Shown here piece by piece: positions 17,615 through 25,603 of a stretch of 64,000 nt of DNA. The notes beneath the pieces were generated by a model. That model had not been told where the DNA came from. It saw only the letters and a list, made by a program, of their open reading frames with translations, and did no database searches. Within the stretch, counting starts at the first letter, position 1. Every line of letters begins with the position of its first letter. This DNA comes from Cellulomonas sp. PhB143 (GTDB lineage Bacteria; Actinomycetota; Actinomycetes; Actinomycetales; Cellulomonadaceae), in NCBI RefSeq assembly GCF_003752595.1, contig NZ_RKIJ01000010.1, positions 1 through 64,000 of the forward strand, in the 5' to 3' direction. Made by a program: the position numbers and the translations under genes.

Positions 17615-17632
17615 CGGGGCGGGGAGGCTCCC

Positions 17633-18262
17633 GTGGCGGAGGTCTTCGACGTGCGCCTCTTCACCGAGGTGTTCGTGACGCTGTTCGTGATCATGGACCC
17701 GCCGGGGCAGGTGCCGATCTTCCTCGGCCTGACCGGCGCGATGACGGCCCGCCAGCGCACCCGCGCGGCGGGAACGGCGATCCTCGTCGCCTTCGGCGTG
17801 ATCGTGGGCTTCGCGGCGTTCGGCCAGCAGGTCCTGGCGTACATGCACGTGTCGCTGCCCGCGCTGCAGGCGGCCGGCGGGCTGCTGCTGCTGCTCGTCG
17901 CGATGCAGCTGCTCACCGGGCGCTTCGAGGTGCCCGAGCCCGCGGGCGGGCGCGGGGCGAACGTCGCGATGGTGCCCCTCGGGACGCCCATCCTCGCCGG
18001 CCCGGGCGCGATCGTCGCGACCATGGTCTTCGTCCAGCGGGCGGGCGCCGAGGGCGGCGCGGCGCCGTGGGTGTCGGTCGCGGTCGGCGTCCTCGCGGTG
18101 TGCGCGTGCCTGTACGCGGCCATGCGCTTCGCGAACGTGGTGCACCGGGTCCTGGGGGTGTCCGGGACCACGCTGATCAGCCGCATCGCCGGTCTGCTGC
18201 TCTCGGCCATCGCGGTGCAGTCCCTCGCCACGGCGATCACCGCGATGGTCCAGGCGGCCTGA
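17633..18262 (+). CDS. MarC/YhgN-family integral membrane protein
   Basis: The 209-aa protein has six hydrophobic segments and the family signature FVIMDPPGQVPIFLGLT near the N-terminus. A second conserved block, PLGTPILAGPGAIVA, sits mid-protein. MarC proteins have no confirmed substrate; the original link to multiple antibiotic resistance was not upheld, as I recall. The start is GTG 17633, closely following the PHP gene. It converges with rhlE across two strong hairpins. Confidence 0.88.
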   Translation: MAEVFDVRLFTEVFVTLFVIMDPPGQVPIFLGLTGAMTARQRTRAAGTAILVAFGVIVGFAAFGQQVLAYMHVSLPALQAAGGLLLLLVAMQLLTGRFEVPEPAGGRGANVAMVPLGTPILAGPGAIVATMVFVQRAGAEGGAAPWVSVAVGVLAVCACLYAAMRFANVVHRVLGVSGTTLISRIAGLLLSAIAVQSLATAITAMVQAA

Positions 18263-18266
18263 GCCA

Positions 18267-18310
18267 CGCCGCCACCGTGCCGTCACTCTGCTGACGGCAC
18301 GGTGGCGGCG
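18267..18310. terminator. 19-bp perfect hairpin between marC-like and rhlE
   Basis: An exact 19-bp inverted repeat (18267-18285 and 18292-18310) with a 6-nt CTCTGC loop starts 5 bp after the marC-like stop. There is no T-tract, as is common for actinobacterial terminators. It is likely the marC terminator. Confidence 0.65.
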
Positions 18311-18337
18311 GCCGACGGCGGCGCGCCCGCAGACGAC

Positions 18338-18377
18338 GGCGGGGCGTGCGGCCACGAGAGCGACCGCACGCCCCGCC
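18338..18377. terminator. 14-bp hairpin, probable rhlE terminator
   Basis: GGCGGGGCGTGCGG (18338-18351) pairs with CCGCACGCCCCGCC (18364-18377) over a 12-nt loop. It is 29 bp downstream of the rhlE stop, on the far side of the space from the first hairpin. Confidence 0.6.
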
Positions 18378-18406
18378 GGGCGGCTCGGGCCGGTGCCCGG
18401 CCCGGG

Positions 18407-20083
18407 TCAGCCCTCCGGCTGCGTCGCGGGGGCGCTCGTCTGGGCGGCGTCCGTGCCCTGCTGCTGGTCGGCCGGGCGCCCGCCGCGCGTGCGGCGGCGG
18501 CTGCGGCGGCGCGGGGCGCCGTCCGCCCCGGCCTCCGGCGTCGCCGTCTGTCCCGCGGGACCGCGCCCGGCGTCGGAGCCTCCGCGGCCCTCGCCGGAGC
18601 GGCCGCGGCCCTCGCCGGAACGACCGTGGTCCCGGGCGCCGTCGCGGCCGCCGTCACGGCCTCCGCGCGAGGGTGCCCCGCCGGCGTGCTTGCCGGTCTC
18701 GCCGAGGTCCTCGAGCACCTCGGCGTCGAGGCCGGCGTGCGTGCGCTTCGAGCGGGGCAGGCGCCCCGTGGTGCCCGCGGGGATGTGCAGCTCGGTGTAC
18801 AGGTGCGGGGACGTCGAGTACGTCTCCTTGGGCTCGGGGATGCCGAGCTCGAGGGCCTTGTCGATCAGGCCCCACCGCGGGGTGTCGTCCCAGTCGACGA
18901 AGGTGACGGCGGTGCCCTTGTTGCCGGCACGGCCGGTGCGGCCCGTGCGGTGCAGGTAGGTGCGCTCGTCCTCGGGGCACTGGTAGTTCACGACGTGCGT
19001 GACGTCGTCGACGTCGATGCCGCGGGCGGCGACGTCGGTCGCGACGAGGACGTCGATCTTGTTGTTGCGGAAGGCGCGCAGGGCCTGCTCGCGCGCGCCC
19101 TGGCCCAGGTCGCCGTGGATGGCGCCGGCCGCGAACCCGCGGTCGCGCAGCTCGTCGGAGACCTTCGCCGCGGTCCGCTTGGTGCGCGCGAAGACGATGG
19201 TGCGGCCGCGACCCTCGGACTGCAGGATGCGCGCGAGGACCTCGACCTTGTCGAGCGCGTGGGCGCGGTAGACGACCTGCTCGATGTTCTTGACGGTCTG
19301 GCCGCCGTCGTCGGGGTCGTTGGCGCGGATGTGCGTCGGCTGGGACATGTAGCGGCGCGCCATCGAGACGACGGCGCCCGGCATGGTCGCCGAGAACAGC
19401 ATGGTGTGCCGCTTGGCGGGGGTGCGGGCGAGGATCTTCTCGACGTCGGGCAGGAAGCCCAGGTCGAGCATCTCGTCGGCCTCGTCGAGCACGACCGTCG
19501 ACGCGCGCGTCAGGTCGAGGTGGCCCTGGTTCAGCAGGTCGAGCATGCGGCCCGGCGTGCCGACGACGACCTCGACGCCCCGCTGGAGCGCCTCGACCTG
19601 CGGCTCGTACGCGCGCCCGCCGTAGACCTGGAGGACGCGCACGGACCGCTTGGTCGACGCCGTCTCGAGGTCGCGCGCCACCTGGCTCGCGAGCTCTCGG
19701 GTCGGGGCGATCACCAGCGCCTGCGGCTTGCCCGGTGCGGGCAGCAGGTCGAACTCCGGCTCGCCGGGGGCGACGACGCGGTTCAGGAGGGGGACGCCGA
19801 AGCCGAGCGTCTTGCCCGTCCCGGTCTTGGCCTGGCCGATGATGTCGTGGCCGGAGAGGGCCACGGGCAGCGTCATGGCCTGGATGGGGAACGGCGCGAC
19901 GATGCCCTTCTCGGCGAGCGCCTCGACGATCTCGGGGCGGACGGCGAAGTCCGCGAACGTGACGTCCGCGGCCTGGATGCTGGAGGAGGTCGTGCCCGGC
20001 GCGGCGGCCGCGACGGCCTCCTCGACGGTCTCGACGACGTTCTCGGGGTCGACGATGCTCTCGTCGGACGTGGTGGTGGTCAC
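18407..20083 (-). CDS. rhlE: DEAD-box RNA helicase (RhlE/CshA type)
   Basis: The 558-aa ATP-dependent RNA helicase has the full motif series: F-x-Q-motif region (VTFADF...PIQAMTLP), AKTGTGKT, PTRELA, TPGRM, VLDEADEMLDLGF, SATMP, then VLVATDVAARGID and HRTGRTGRAG. The C-terminal tail (about 455-558) is disordered and rich in Arg, Gly and Ser with RGG-like repeats typical of RNA-binding extensions. The GTG start at 20083 is inferred from where homology begins; ORFs extend far upstream without conservation. A 5' region of about 360 bp separates it from the divergent ferritin-like gene, so a structured leader is possible. Confidence 0.94.
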   Translation of the reverse strand: MTTTTSDESIVDPENVVETVEEAVAAAAPGTTSSSIQAADVTFADFAVRPEIVEALAEKGIVAPFPIQAMTLPVALSGHDIIGQAKTGTGKTLGFGVPLLNRVVAPGEPEFDLLPAPGKPQALVIAPTRELASQVARDLETASTKRSVRVLQVYGGRAYEPQVEALQRGVEVVVGTPGRMLDLLNQGHLDLTRASTVVLDEADEMLDLGFLPDVEKILARTPAKRHTMLFSATMPGAVVSMARRYMSQPTHIRANDPDDGGQTVKNIEQVVYRAHALDKVEVLARILQSEGRGRTIVFARTKRTAAKVSDELRDRGFAAGAIHGDLGQGAREQALRAFRNNKIDVLVATDVAARGIDVDDVTHVVNYQCPEDERTYLHRTGRTGRAGNKGTAVTFVDWDDTPRWGLIDKALELGIPEPKETYSTSPHLYTELHIPAGTTGRLPRSKRTHAGLDAEVLEDLGETGKHAGGAPSRGGRDGGRDGARDHGRSGEGRGRSGEGRGGSDAGRGPAGQTATPEAGADGAPRRRSRRRTRGGRPADQQQGTDAAQTSAPATQPEG

Positions 20084-20447
20084 TGGGGGGTGCCTCGTTC
20101 GTCTCGAGGGGGCAGCGGCGCGCCCCGGCTCGCGTGCGTGTGCTCGCGGACGTGATCTCGCGGGCGGCTCACGATGCTGCGGCGGGCGCGTTCGGCGCTC
20201 CCTGTGGCCGGCAGCCGATCGTGGATTTCTCACCGTCGATGGGCCTCGTCGGGCGCCCGGGCCTTGCGACGTCGGGGCCGACGCGGCCACCGGTGCGGCG
20301 TGCCGGCGCGAGCCGGCGGGTCGTTTCAGGACGACCGGGCAACCGATGTACACCACCATGGTATCGGAGAGGGCCCCGCGGGGGCCAGAGCCGCGCGCGA
20401 GAACGTCGCGCACGTCACGCGCGGGCACCGCGCCCTATCCTGGGCGC
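20084..20447. promoter_or_regulatory. Long divergent intergenic region between rhlE and ferritin-like gene
   Basis: There is no coding potential I can support over these 364 bp. The ferritin-like gene uses a -10 at its right edge, so most of the space probably belongs to an rhlE leader. Short hairpins are present, such as GGTCGT (20319-20324)/ACGACC (20331-20336) and a GCCGGC/GCCGGC stem near 20303-20316. Confidence 0.4.
20436..20441 (+). promoter_or_regulatory. -10 hexamer of the ferritin-like gene (leaderless)
   Basis: TATCCT lies 6 nt before GTG 20448. This favours the GTG over the in-frame ATG at 20490. Confidence 0.5.
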
Positions 20448-21215
20448 GTGGGCGAGACGATCAGCACGGGCGACGACGACGCGGGACGCATGTCCTCCGA
20501 CCCGACGCTGCGCTCGGCCTCCGCGGCGTCGGACGCCGCAGCGTCGGACGCCGACGTCCAGGCGCTGCTGGGCCTGCTGGCCTACACCGAGCTGACGACG
20601 TTCACCCGTCTCGCGGAGAGCTCTCGTCGGGCGCCCGGGACGCGGGAGCGGCGAGAGCTGGCGCGGCGCGCCGGCAACGCCGTGACGCGTCAGGAATGGG
20701 TGCTCGAGCGCGTCGCCGAGCTGGGCGGGGACCCGGACGCGGCGCTCGAGGCGTTCGACGGGACCTACAGCGACTACGACGCGCGCACGAGGCCGCGCGG
20801 CTGGTGGGAGCGGCTGCTCAAGGGGTACGTCGGGCACGGCGTCGTCGACGACTTCTGCCGCCTCGCGGTCGACGGGCTCGACGACCGCAGCCGGGAGGTG
20901 GTGCTCGAGGTGATCGAGGACGGCCGGACGGACGAGCGCTCGGCCGCCGTGCTCGCGGACGCGGCGGGACGCGACCCGGTCCTCGCGTCCCGGCTCGCCC
21001 TGTGGGGGCGGCGGCTGGTCGGGGAGGCGCTGGGCGTGGCCCAGGGCCTGCTCGTCTCGCGGCCCGGGCTGGCCCGGCTCGTGGCCGACGGCGCGGCCCG
21101 GCGCGGGGGGAGCGGCGCCGACGCCGCGTCCCCGCAGGAGCACCAGTCCTGGGTGCTCGGCCAGCTGACCGCCGAGCACACGCGCCGGATGGCGCGCCTC
21201 GGGCTCACCGCCTGA
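20448..21215 (+). CDS. Ferritin-like fold protein (MiaE_2 type)
   Basis: The 255-aa protein is mainly helical with the spacing of a ferritin-like four-helix bundle. It matches the actinobacterial ferritin-like family distantly related to the tRNA hydroxylase MiaE. Glu and His positions that could ligate a di-iron centre occur in LLAYTELTTFTRLAE, RQEWVLERVAEL and QLTAEHTRRMARL, but I could not confirm a full ligand set. The first 35 residues are acidic, Ala/Ser/Asp-rich and probably disordered. The order rhlE, ferritin-like, DUF3107 is conserved with mycobacteria. It converges with the DUF3107 gene, with 21 bp between them. Confidence 0.82.
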   Translation: MGETISTGDDDAGRMSSDPTLRSASAASDAAASDADVQALLGLLAYTELTTFTRLAESSRRAPGTRERRELARRAGNAVTRQEWVLERVAELGGDPDAALEAFDGTYSDYDARTRPRGWWERLLKGYVGHGVVDDFCRLAVDGLDDRSREVVLEVIEDGRTDERSAAVLADAAGRDPVLASRLALWGRRLVGEALGVAQGLLVSRPGLARLVADGAARRGGSGADAASPQEHQSWVLGQLTAEHTRRMARLGLTA

Positions 21216-21236
21216 GCGGCGAGCCCGGGCGAGCGG

Positions 21237-21461
21237 TCAGACGGAGCCGAAGCCGACGCGCCGCTGGAGCTCCGCGCCGATCTCGACGTACCCCAGGGCG
21301 GTCGTCGGTACCACGACGCGCCGGCCCTTGATGTCCGTGAGCTGCAGGACGGTGCCGTCCTTCAGCGCCTTCTCGACGGCCTTCGTGACGGCGTCCGCGG
21401 ACTCGTCGGTCTCGACGACGATCTCGCGACCCAGGTTCTGCACACCGATCGTGACTTCCAC
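21237..21461 (-). CDS. DUF3107 protein (TB9.4-like)
   Basis: This small 74-aa acidic protein begins VTIGVQNLGREIVVETDES. It matches the DUF3107 family, whose mycobacterial member is the secreted antigen TB9.4 (Rv3208A), as I recall. The function is unknown. The GTG start at 21461 has a good AAGGAG ribosome-binding site on the minus strand. Its place beside the ferritin-like and TetR genes is the conserved arrangement. Confidence 0.9.
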   Translation of the reverse strand: MEVTIGVQNLGREIVVETDESADAVTKAVEKALKDGTVLQLTDIKGRRVVVPTTALGYVEIGAELQRRVGFGSV

Positions 21462-21584
21462 CGGACACTCCTTGGGGCTGGGGGCGTCCTGCCGGCCGGC
21501 AGAGGCGCACCTGAACGATAGCCGTCGGCCCGGGCCGCCGAGCGCACCCGGGGGCGTGATCGCTGCGGGCGTAGAACCGCGTGC

Positions 21585-22181
21585 TCAGCCTGCCGCCGGC
21601 GTCGGCGCGAGCCCGTGCACCGCGAGCCGCGGCAGCGTCGGGCCGCCGTCCAGCAGCGCGGCGCGGGCGACGGCCGTGCTGGCGCGCCCGACGGCGTCCG
21701 CGTCCGTCGCGTCGGTGCCTGCGCGCAGCGCCTCGGCCGCGGCGAGCGTGACGGTGTCGTGCGGCCCGAGCACGTGCGCCCGTGCGACGTCGTCGCGCAT
21801 CACGTCGGACTCGAAGAGGAGGCTGGCGGCGGGTCCCGCCGCGCGGGCGTAGCCCCGGTACCCGCGCACCACGGCGTCGACGACCTCGAGGGTGTCCGGG
21901 GCGTCGAGGAGCCGGAGCTCGGCGCGGACCGCGTCGACCAGCGCCGCGCCCTGCAGGTCGACGACCGCGAGGTAGAGCTCGAGCTTGGACGAGAAGTGGC
22001 GGTAGAGCACCGGCTTGGTCACGCCGGCGTGCTCGGCGATGTCGTCCATCGAGATGTGGTGGTAGCCGCGGCGGGCGAACATCTGCGCCGCGAGCGCGAG
22101 GAGCTGTGCGCGTCGTTCACGGCGCGGCATGCGCGCGCCGGCCTGCGTCCGCTCGTCGTCCCGCTCCGCTGCGCGCTCCAT
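21585..22181 (-). CDS. TetR/AcrR-family transcriptional regulator
   Basis: The protein is about 198 aa with an N-terminal TetR helix-turn-helix (RRERRAQLLALAAQMFARRG, then HISMDDIAEHAGVTKPVLYRHF). The C-terminal ligand/dimer domain is divergent and Ala-rich. Start ATG 22181 has TAGTCT 8 nt upstream, close to leaderless spacing; ATG 22130 would also keep the whole DNA-binding domain. It is divergent from adnA, and the same TetR stands near DUF3107 in mycobacteria (Rv3208). The target is unknown. Confidence 0.87.
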   Translation of the reverse strand: MERAAERDDERTQAGARMPRRERRAQLLALAAQMFARRGYHHISMDDIAEHAGVTKPVLYRHFSSKLELYLAVVDLQGAALVDAVRAELRLLDAPDTLEVVDAVVRGYRGYARAAGPAASLLFESDVMRDDVARAHVLGPHDTVTLAAAEALRAGTDATDADAVGRASTAVARAALLDGGPTLPRLAVHGLAPTPAAG

Positions 22182-22258
22182 GCCGGGCAAGACTATCCGG
22201 GCGCGGCGCGGACGCGGCCGTCGTATCAGGATGCGGTCCGGTGTCGGTGGCCCGTGGT

Positions 22259-25200
22259 GTGATCTCGCTCGTGATCGCACCACCCGGGTCCCCGACCCTC
22301 GCCGCACCGGTATCCGCCGAGCACACCCTCGCCCAGGCGGGGACGGCGGGACTCCCGGCGCTCGACGCCGGCCAGCGCGAGGCCCTGGACTCGCTCAGGT
22401 CGCGGGCGGCGACGCTCGTCGTCGGCGCCCCCGGGACGGGCAAGACGACCCTCGCCGTCGCGGCCGCGGTGGACGCCGTCGTCGCGCGCGGGCTCGACCC
22501 GCGACGGGTGCTCGTGCTCGCGGCGTCCCGGCGCTCGGCCGCGGTGCTGCGGGACCGCGTGGCGGCGGCGACGGGGCGCACCACCAGCACGCCGCTCGTG
22601 CGCACCCCGGCCTCGGCCGCGTTCGCTGTGCTGCGCACCGGGGCCGCCGCGTCCGGAGCCCCCGCACCGACGCTGGTCACCGGTCCCGAGCAGGACCTCG
22701 TGCTCGCCGACCTCCTCGCGGGGCACGTCGCGGGCGACGCCGCGCCGCTCGAGCTCCCGCCCGGCCTGGAGGAGGAGGTCCTCGCCCTGCGCGGGTTCCG
22801 TCAGGAGCTGCGCGACCTGCTCATGCGCGCCGCGGAGCGCGGCCTCGGCCCCGCCGACCTCGACGACCTGGGCCGCCGGCACGGGCGGCCGGAGTGGTCG
22901 ACGGCGGCGCGGCTGTACGAGGAGTACCTCGACGTGATGGCGCTGGGTACCGGGACGCCCGACGCGGGTGCGCGGGTCGACCCTGCCGTCGTGCTCGACG
23001 AGGCGACGGCGCTCCTGGCCGGGTGGTCGACGCTCGTCGACGGCGCACCGAGGCCGGGATGGGACCTCGTGGTCGTCGACGACTACCAGGAGGCCACGGC
23101 CGCCACCGCCGCGTTCCTGCGCGAGGTGCACGGTGCGGGGGCCCGGCTGCTGCTCCTCGCGGACCCCGACGCCTCCGTGCAGGCGTTCCGCGGCGCCGTG
23201 CCCGGGCTCGTCGGTCGCGCCGACGCGCCCTCGGCGGGAGCCGGCACGGACTGGGACGGCGAGCTCGGTGCGCACCGCGTCGTGCTGCGCACGGCGTGGC
23301 GCCAGGCCCCCGGGCTGCGGGCCGTGACCCGGGCCGTGACGACCCGGATCGGGGTCGTCGGCGGGGCCCAGCACCGGTCGGCGGAGCCGCCGGTCGAGGA
23401 GATGCCCGCCGGGGAGCCGGAGCGGCCTGCCGACGGAGCCGCGCCCGAGCGCGCTGCGGACGGCGCCGGGACGCAGGGAGCGTGGGTCGCCGTGCTGCCC
23501 AGCGCCGCGCAGGAGGCCGCGTTCGTCGCGCGCGAGCTGCGCGCCGAGCACCTGCTCCACGGCACGCCCTGGTCCCGAATGGCGGTGGTGGCGCGCTCGG
23601 GCTCGCAGCTCGCGACGCTGCGCCGCGGGCTCCTCGCCGCGTCCGTGCCCGTCGCCACGACGGGCTCGGACGTCCCGTTGCGCGACGAGCCGGCGGTCGC
23701 ACCCCTCCTGGACGCCGTGCGCGTCGGCTCCGCGGTCGCCGCCGGGGACGACGACCCGCTGGCGGCCCAGACCGCCGTCGCGCTGATGACGTCGCCGCTC
23801 GGGGCGACCGACGTGGTCGCGCTCCGCCGGCTGCGACGCGCGCTGCGGGCGGAGGAGCTCGCCGGTGGCGGGGGCCGTACGTCGGACGAGCTCCTCGTCG
23901 ACGTCCTCGTGGATCCCACGCGGGCCGCGACGCTGCCGTCCGGGGTGCGCCGCGGTGCGCTGCAGGTCGCCCGGGTGGTCGCGGCCGCGTCGGCGGCCGT
24001 GGCGGCGCCGGGTGCCGACCCTCAGTCGGTGCTCTGGGCCGTGTGGGACGCGGCGGGGCTCGCCGGGCCCTGGCGGGCGGCCGCTCTGGCAGGGGGGCCC
24101 GCGGCTGCGCGCGCGGACCGCGACCTCGACGCCGTCCTGGCGCTCTTCCGGGCGGCCGAGACGTTCGTGGACCGGATGCCCGGCGCCTCGGCGCTCGCCT
24201 TCGTGCAGCACCTCGCGTCCCAGGACCTGCCCGCCGACTCGCTGGCCGCCACGGCGGCCGGAGTCGGCGCCGTCGACGCGGTGACGCCCGCCGGGGCGGC
24301 GGGACGCGAGTGGGACGTCGTCGTGGTGGCCGGCGTGCAGGACGGCCTGTGGCCCGACCTGCGCCTGCGGGACTCCCTCCTCGGCAGCCAGGCGCTCGTC
24401 GACCTGCTCGCGGGCCGGTCCCCGGACGGGCGCACGGCCGGTCGTGAGGCGCGGCGCGCGGTGCTGGACGACGAGCTGCGGGCGTTCGCCGTCGCCTCCT
24501 CGCGCGCCCGCCGCCGGCTGATCGTGACGGCCGTCGACGACGTCGACTCGTCGCCGTCCGTGTTCTGCGACCTCGTCGACGGGGGCCCGGCGGGCGACGA
24601 GGCGTCGGGGCAGGCATCGACCGCGGACCGCCGACGGGCGAGCGTGGGCCACCCGCTGGACCTGCGGGGCGTGGTCGCCGGCGCGCGGTCGCTGCTCGCC
24701 GCCGAGGCCGCCGGGCAGGAGCCGACGGCGGGCGGCGACCTGGCTGCGCGGCTGCTCGCGGCGCTCGGTGCGGCGGGGGTCGCCGAGGCGGACCCCGAGC
24801 GCTGGTACGCGGTGCACGACGTCTCGAGCAGCGTCCCGCTGTGGTCGGCCGACGACGACGTGCGCGTCTCGCCCTCGAAGGTCGAGTCCGTCGACCGGTG
24901 CGCCCTGCGCTGGGCGCTCGAGTCGGGCGGGGCGACGGCCCCGGACGCGACCGCCCAGACGCTGGGCACGCTGATCCACTCCATCGCCCAGGACCTGCCG
25001 GACGGGACGCACCATGAGCTGGCCGCCGAGCTCGACCGCCGCTTCCCGGAGCTCGGCACGGCGCCCGGCTGGGCGACGACGAGCGCCCGCAAGAGCGCCG
25101 ACCGGATGATCGAGCGCCTCGCCGGCTACGTCAAGGGCGCCGGGGAGGTGCTCGCCGTGGAGGCGCCGTTCGAGCTGCGCGTCGGGCGCGCCGTCCTCAA

Positions 25201-25603
25201 GGGCGTCGTGGACCGGATCGAGCGCGCCGAGGACGGGCAGGTGCTCGTCAGCGACCTCAAGACGGGCGCGAGCGCCGTGACGCGGGCCGACGCCGAGGTC
25301 AACCCTCAGCTCGGCGCCTACCAGCTCGCTGTCGACGGAGGCGCGTTCGACCTTCCCGGGGGCACGCGCAGCGCCGGCGGTCGGCTCGTCTATCTCGGCG
25401 CCGGCAGGAACGCGACCCTGCGGGAGCAGCCCGCGCTCGAGCCGGACGACGACGGGCGCACGTGGGCGCACGGGCTCGTCGAGGACGTCGCCGACACCAT
25501 GGCCTCGTCGGTGTTCCGCGCACGGCAGAACTCGCTGTGCGCGGCGTGCCCGGTGCGCCGGTCCTGCCCGGCACAGCCCGAGGGGCGCGAGGTGGTCGCG
25601 TGA
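22259..25603 (+). CDS. adnA: AdnA-like helicase-nuclease subunit (UvrD motor, Fe-S RecB nuclease)
   Basis: AdnA with AdnB forms the actinobacterial motor-nuclease that resects double-strand-break ends. The 1114-aa protein has an SF1 motor with Walker A GAPGTGKT (56-63), a Walker-B-like VVVDDYQEA with Asp in place of the usual Glu, and a motif-VI-like AVASSRARRRL. The C-terminal RecB-type nuclease has GTLIHSIAQD, VVDRIE, VSDLKTG and QLGAYQLAVD. One Cys in VDRCALRW plus three in LCAACPVRRSC make the four Fe-S ligands typical of AddB/AdnA nucleases. GTG 22259 marks where homology starts. The stop overlaps the adnB start (GTGA). Confidence 0.9.
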   Translation: MISLVIAPPGSPTLAAPVSAEHTLAQAGTAGLPALDAGQREALDSLRSRAATLVVGAPGTGKTTLAVAAAVDAVVARGLDPRRVLVLAASRRSAAVLRDRVAAATGRTTSTPLVRTPASAAFAVLRTGAAASGAPAPTLVTGPEQDLVLADLLAGHVAGDAAPLELPPGLEEEVLALRGFRQELRDLLMRAAERGLGPADLDDLGRRHGRPEWSTAARLYEEYLDVMALGTGTPDAGARVDPAVVLDEATALLAGWSTLVDGAPRPGWDLVVVDDYQEATAATAAFLREVHGAGARLLLLADPDASVQAFRGAVPGLVGRADAPSAGAGTDWDGELGAHRVVLRTAWRQAPGLRAVTRAVTTRIGVVGGAQHRSAEPPVEEMPAGEPERPADGAAPERAADGAGTQGAWVAVLPSAAQEAAFVARELRAEHLLHGTPWSRMAVVARSGSQLATLRRGLLAASVPVATTGSDVPLRDEPAVAPLLDAVRVGSAVAAGDDDPLAAQTAVALMTSPLGATDVVALRRLRRALRAEELAGGGGRTSDELLVDVLVDPTRAATLPSGVRRGALQVARVVAAASAAVAAPGADPQSVLWAVWDAAGLAGPWRAAALAGGPAAARADRDLDAVLALFRAAETFVDRMPGASALAFVQHLASQDLPADSLAATAAGVGAVDAVTPAGAAGREWDVVVVAGVQDGLWPDLRLRDSLLGSQALVDLLAGRSPDGRTAGREARRAVLDDELRAFAVASSRARRRLIVTAVDDVDSSPSVFCDLVDGGPAGDEASGQASTADRRRASVGHPLDLRGVVAGARSLLAAEAAGQEPTAGGDLAARLLAALGAAGVAEADPERWYAVHDVSSSVPLWSADDDVRVSPSKVESVDRCALRWALESGGATAPDATAQTLGTLIHSIAQDLPDGTHHELAAELDRRFPELGTAPGWATTSARKSADRMIERLAGYVKGAGEVLAVEAPFELRVGRAVLKGVVDRIERAEDGQVLVSDLKTGASAVTRADAEVNPQLGAYQLAVDGGAFDLPGGTRSAGGRLVYLGAGRNATLREQPALEPDDDGRTWAHGLVEDVADTMASSVFRARQNSLCAACPVRRSCPAQPEGREVVA

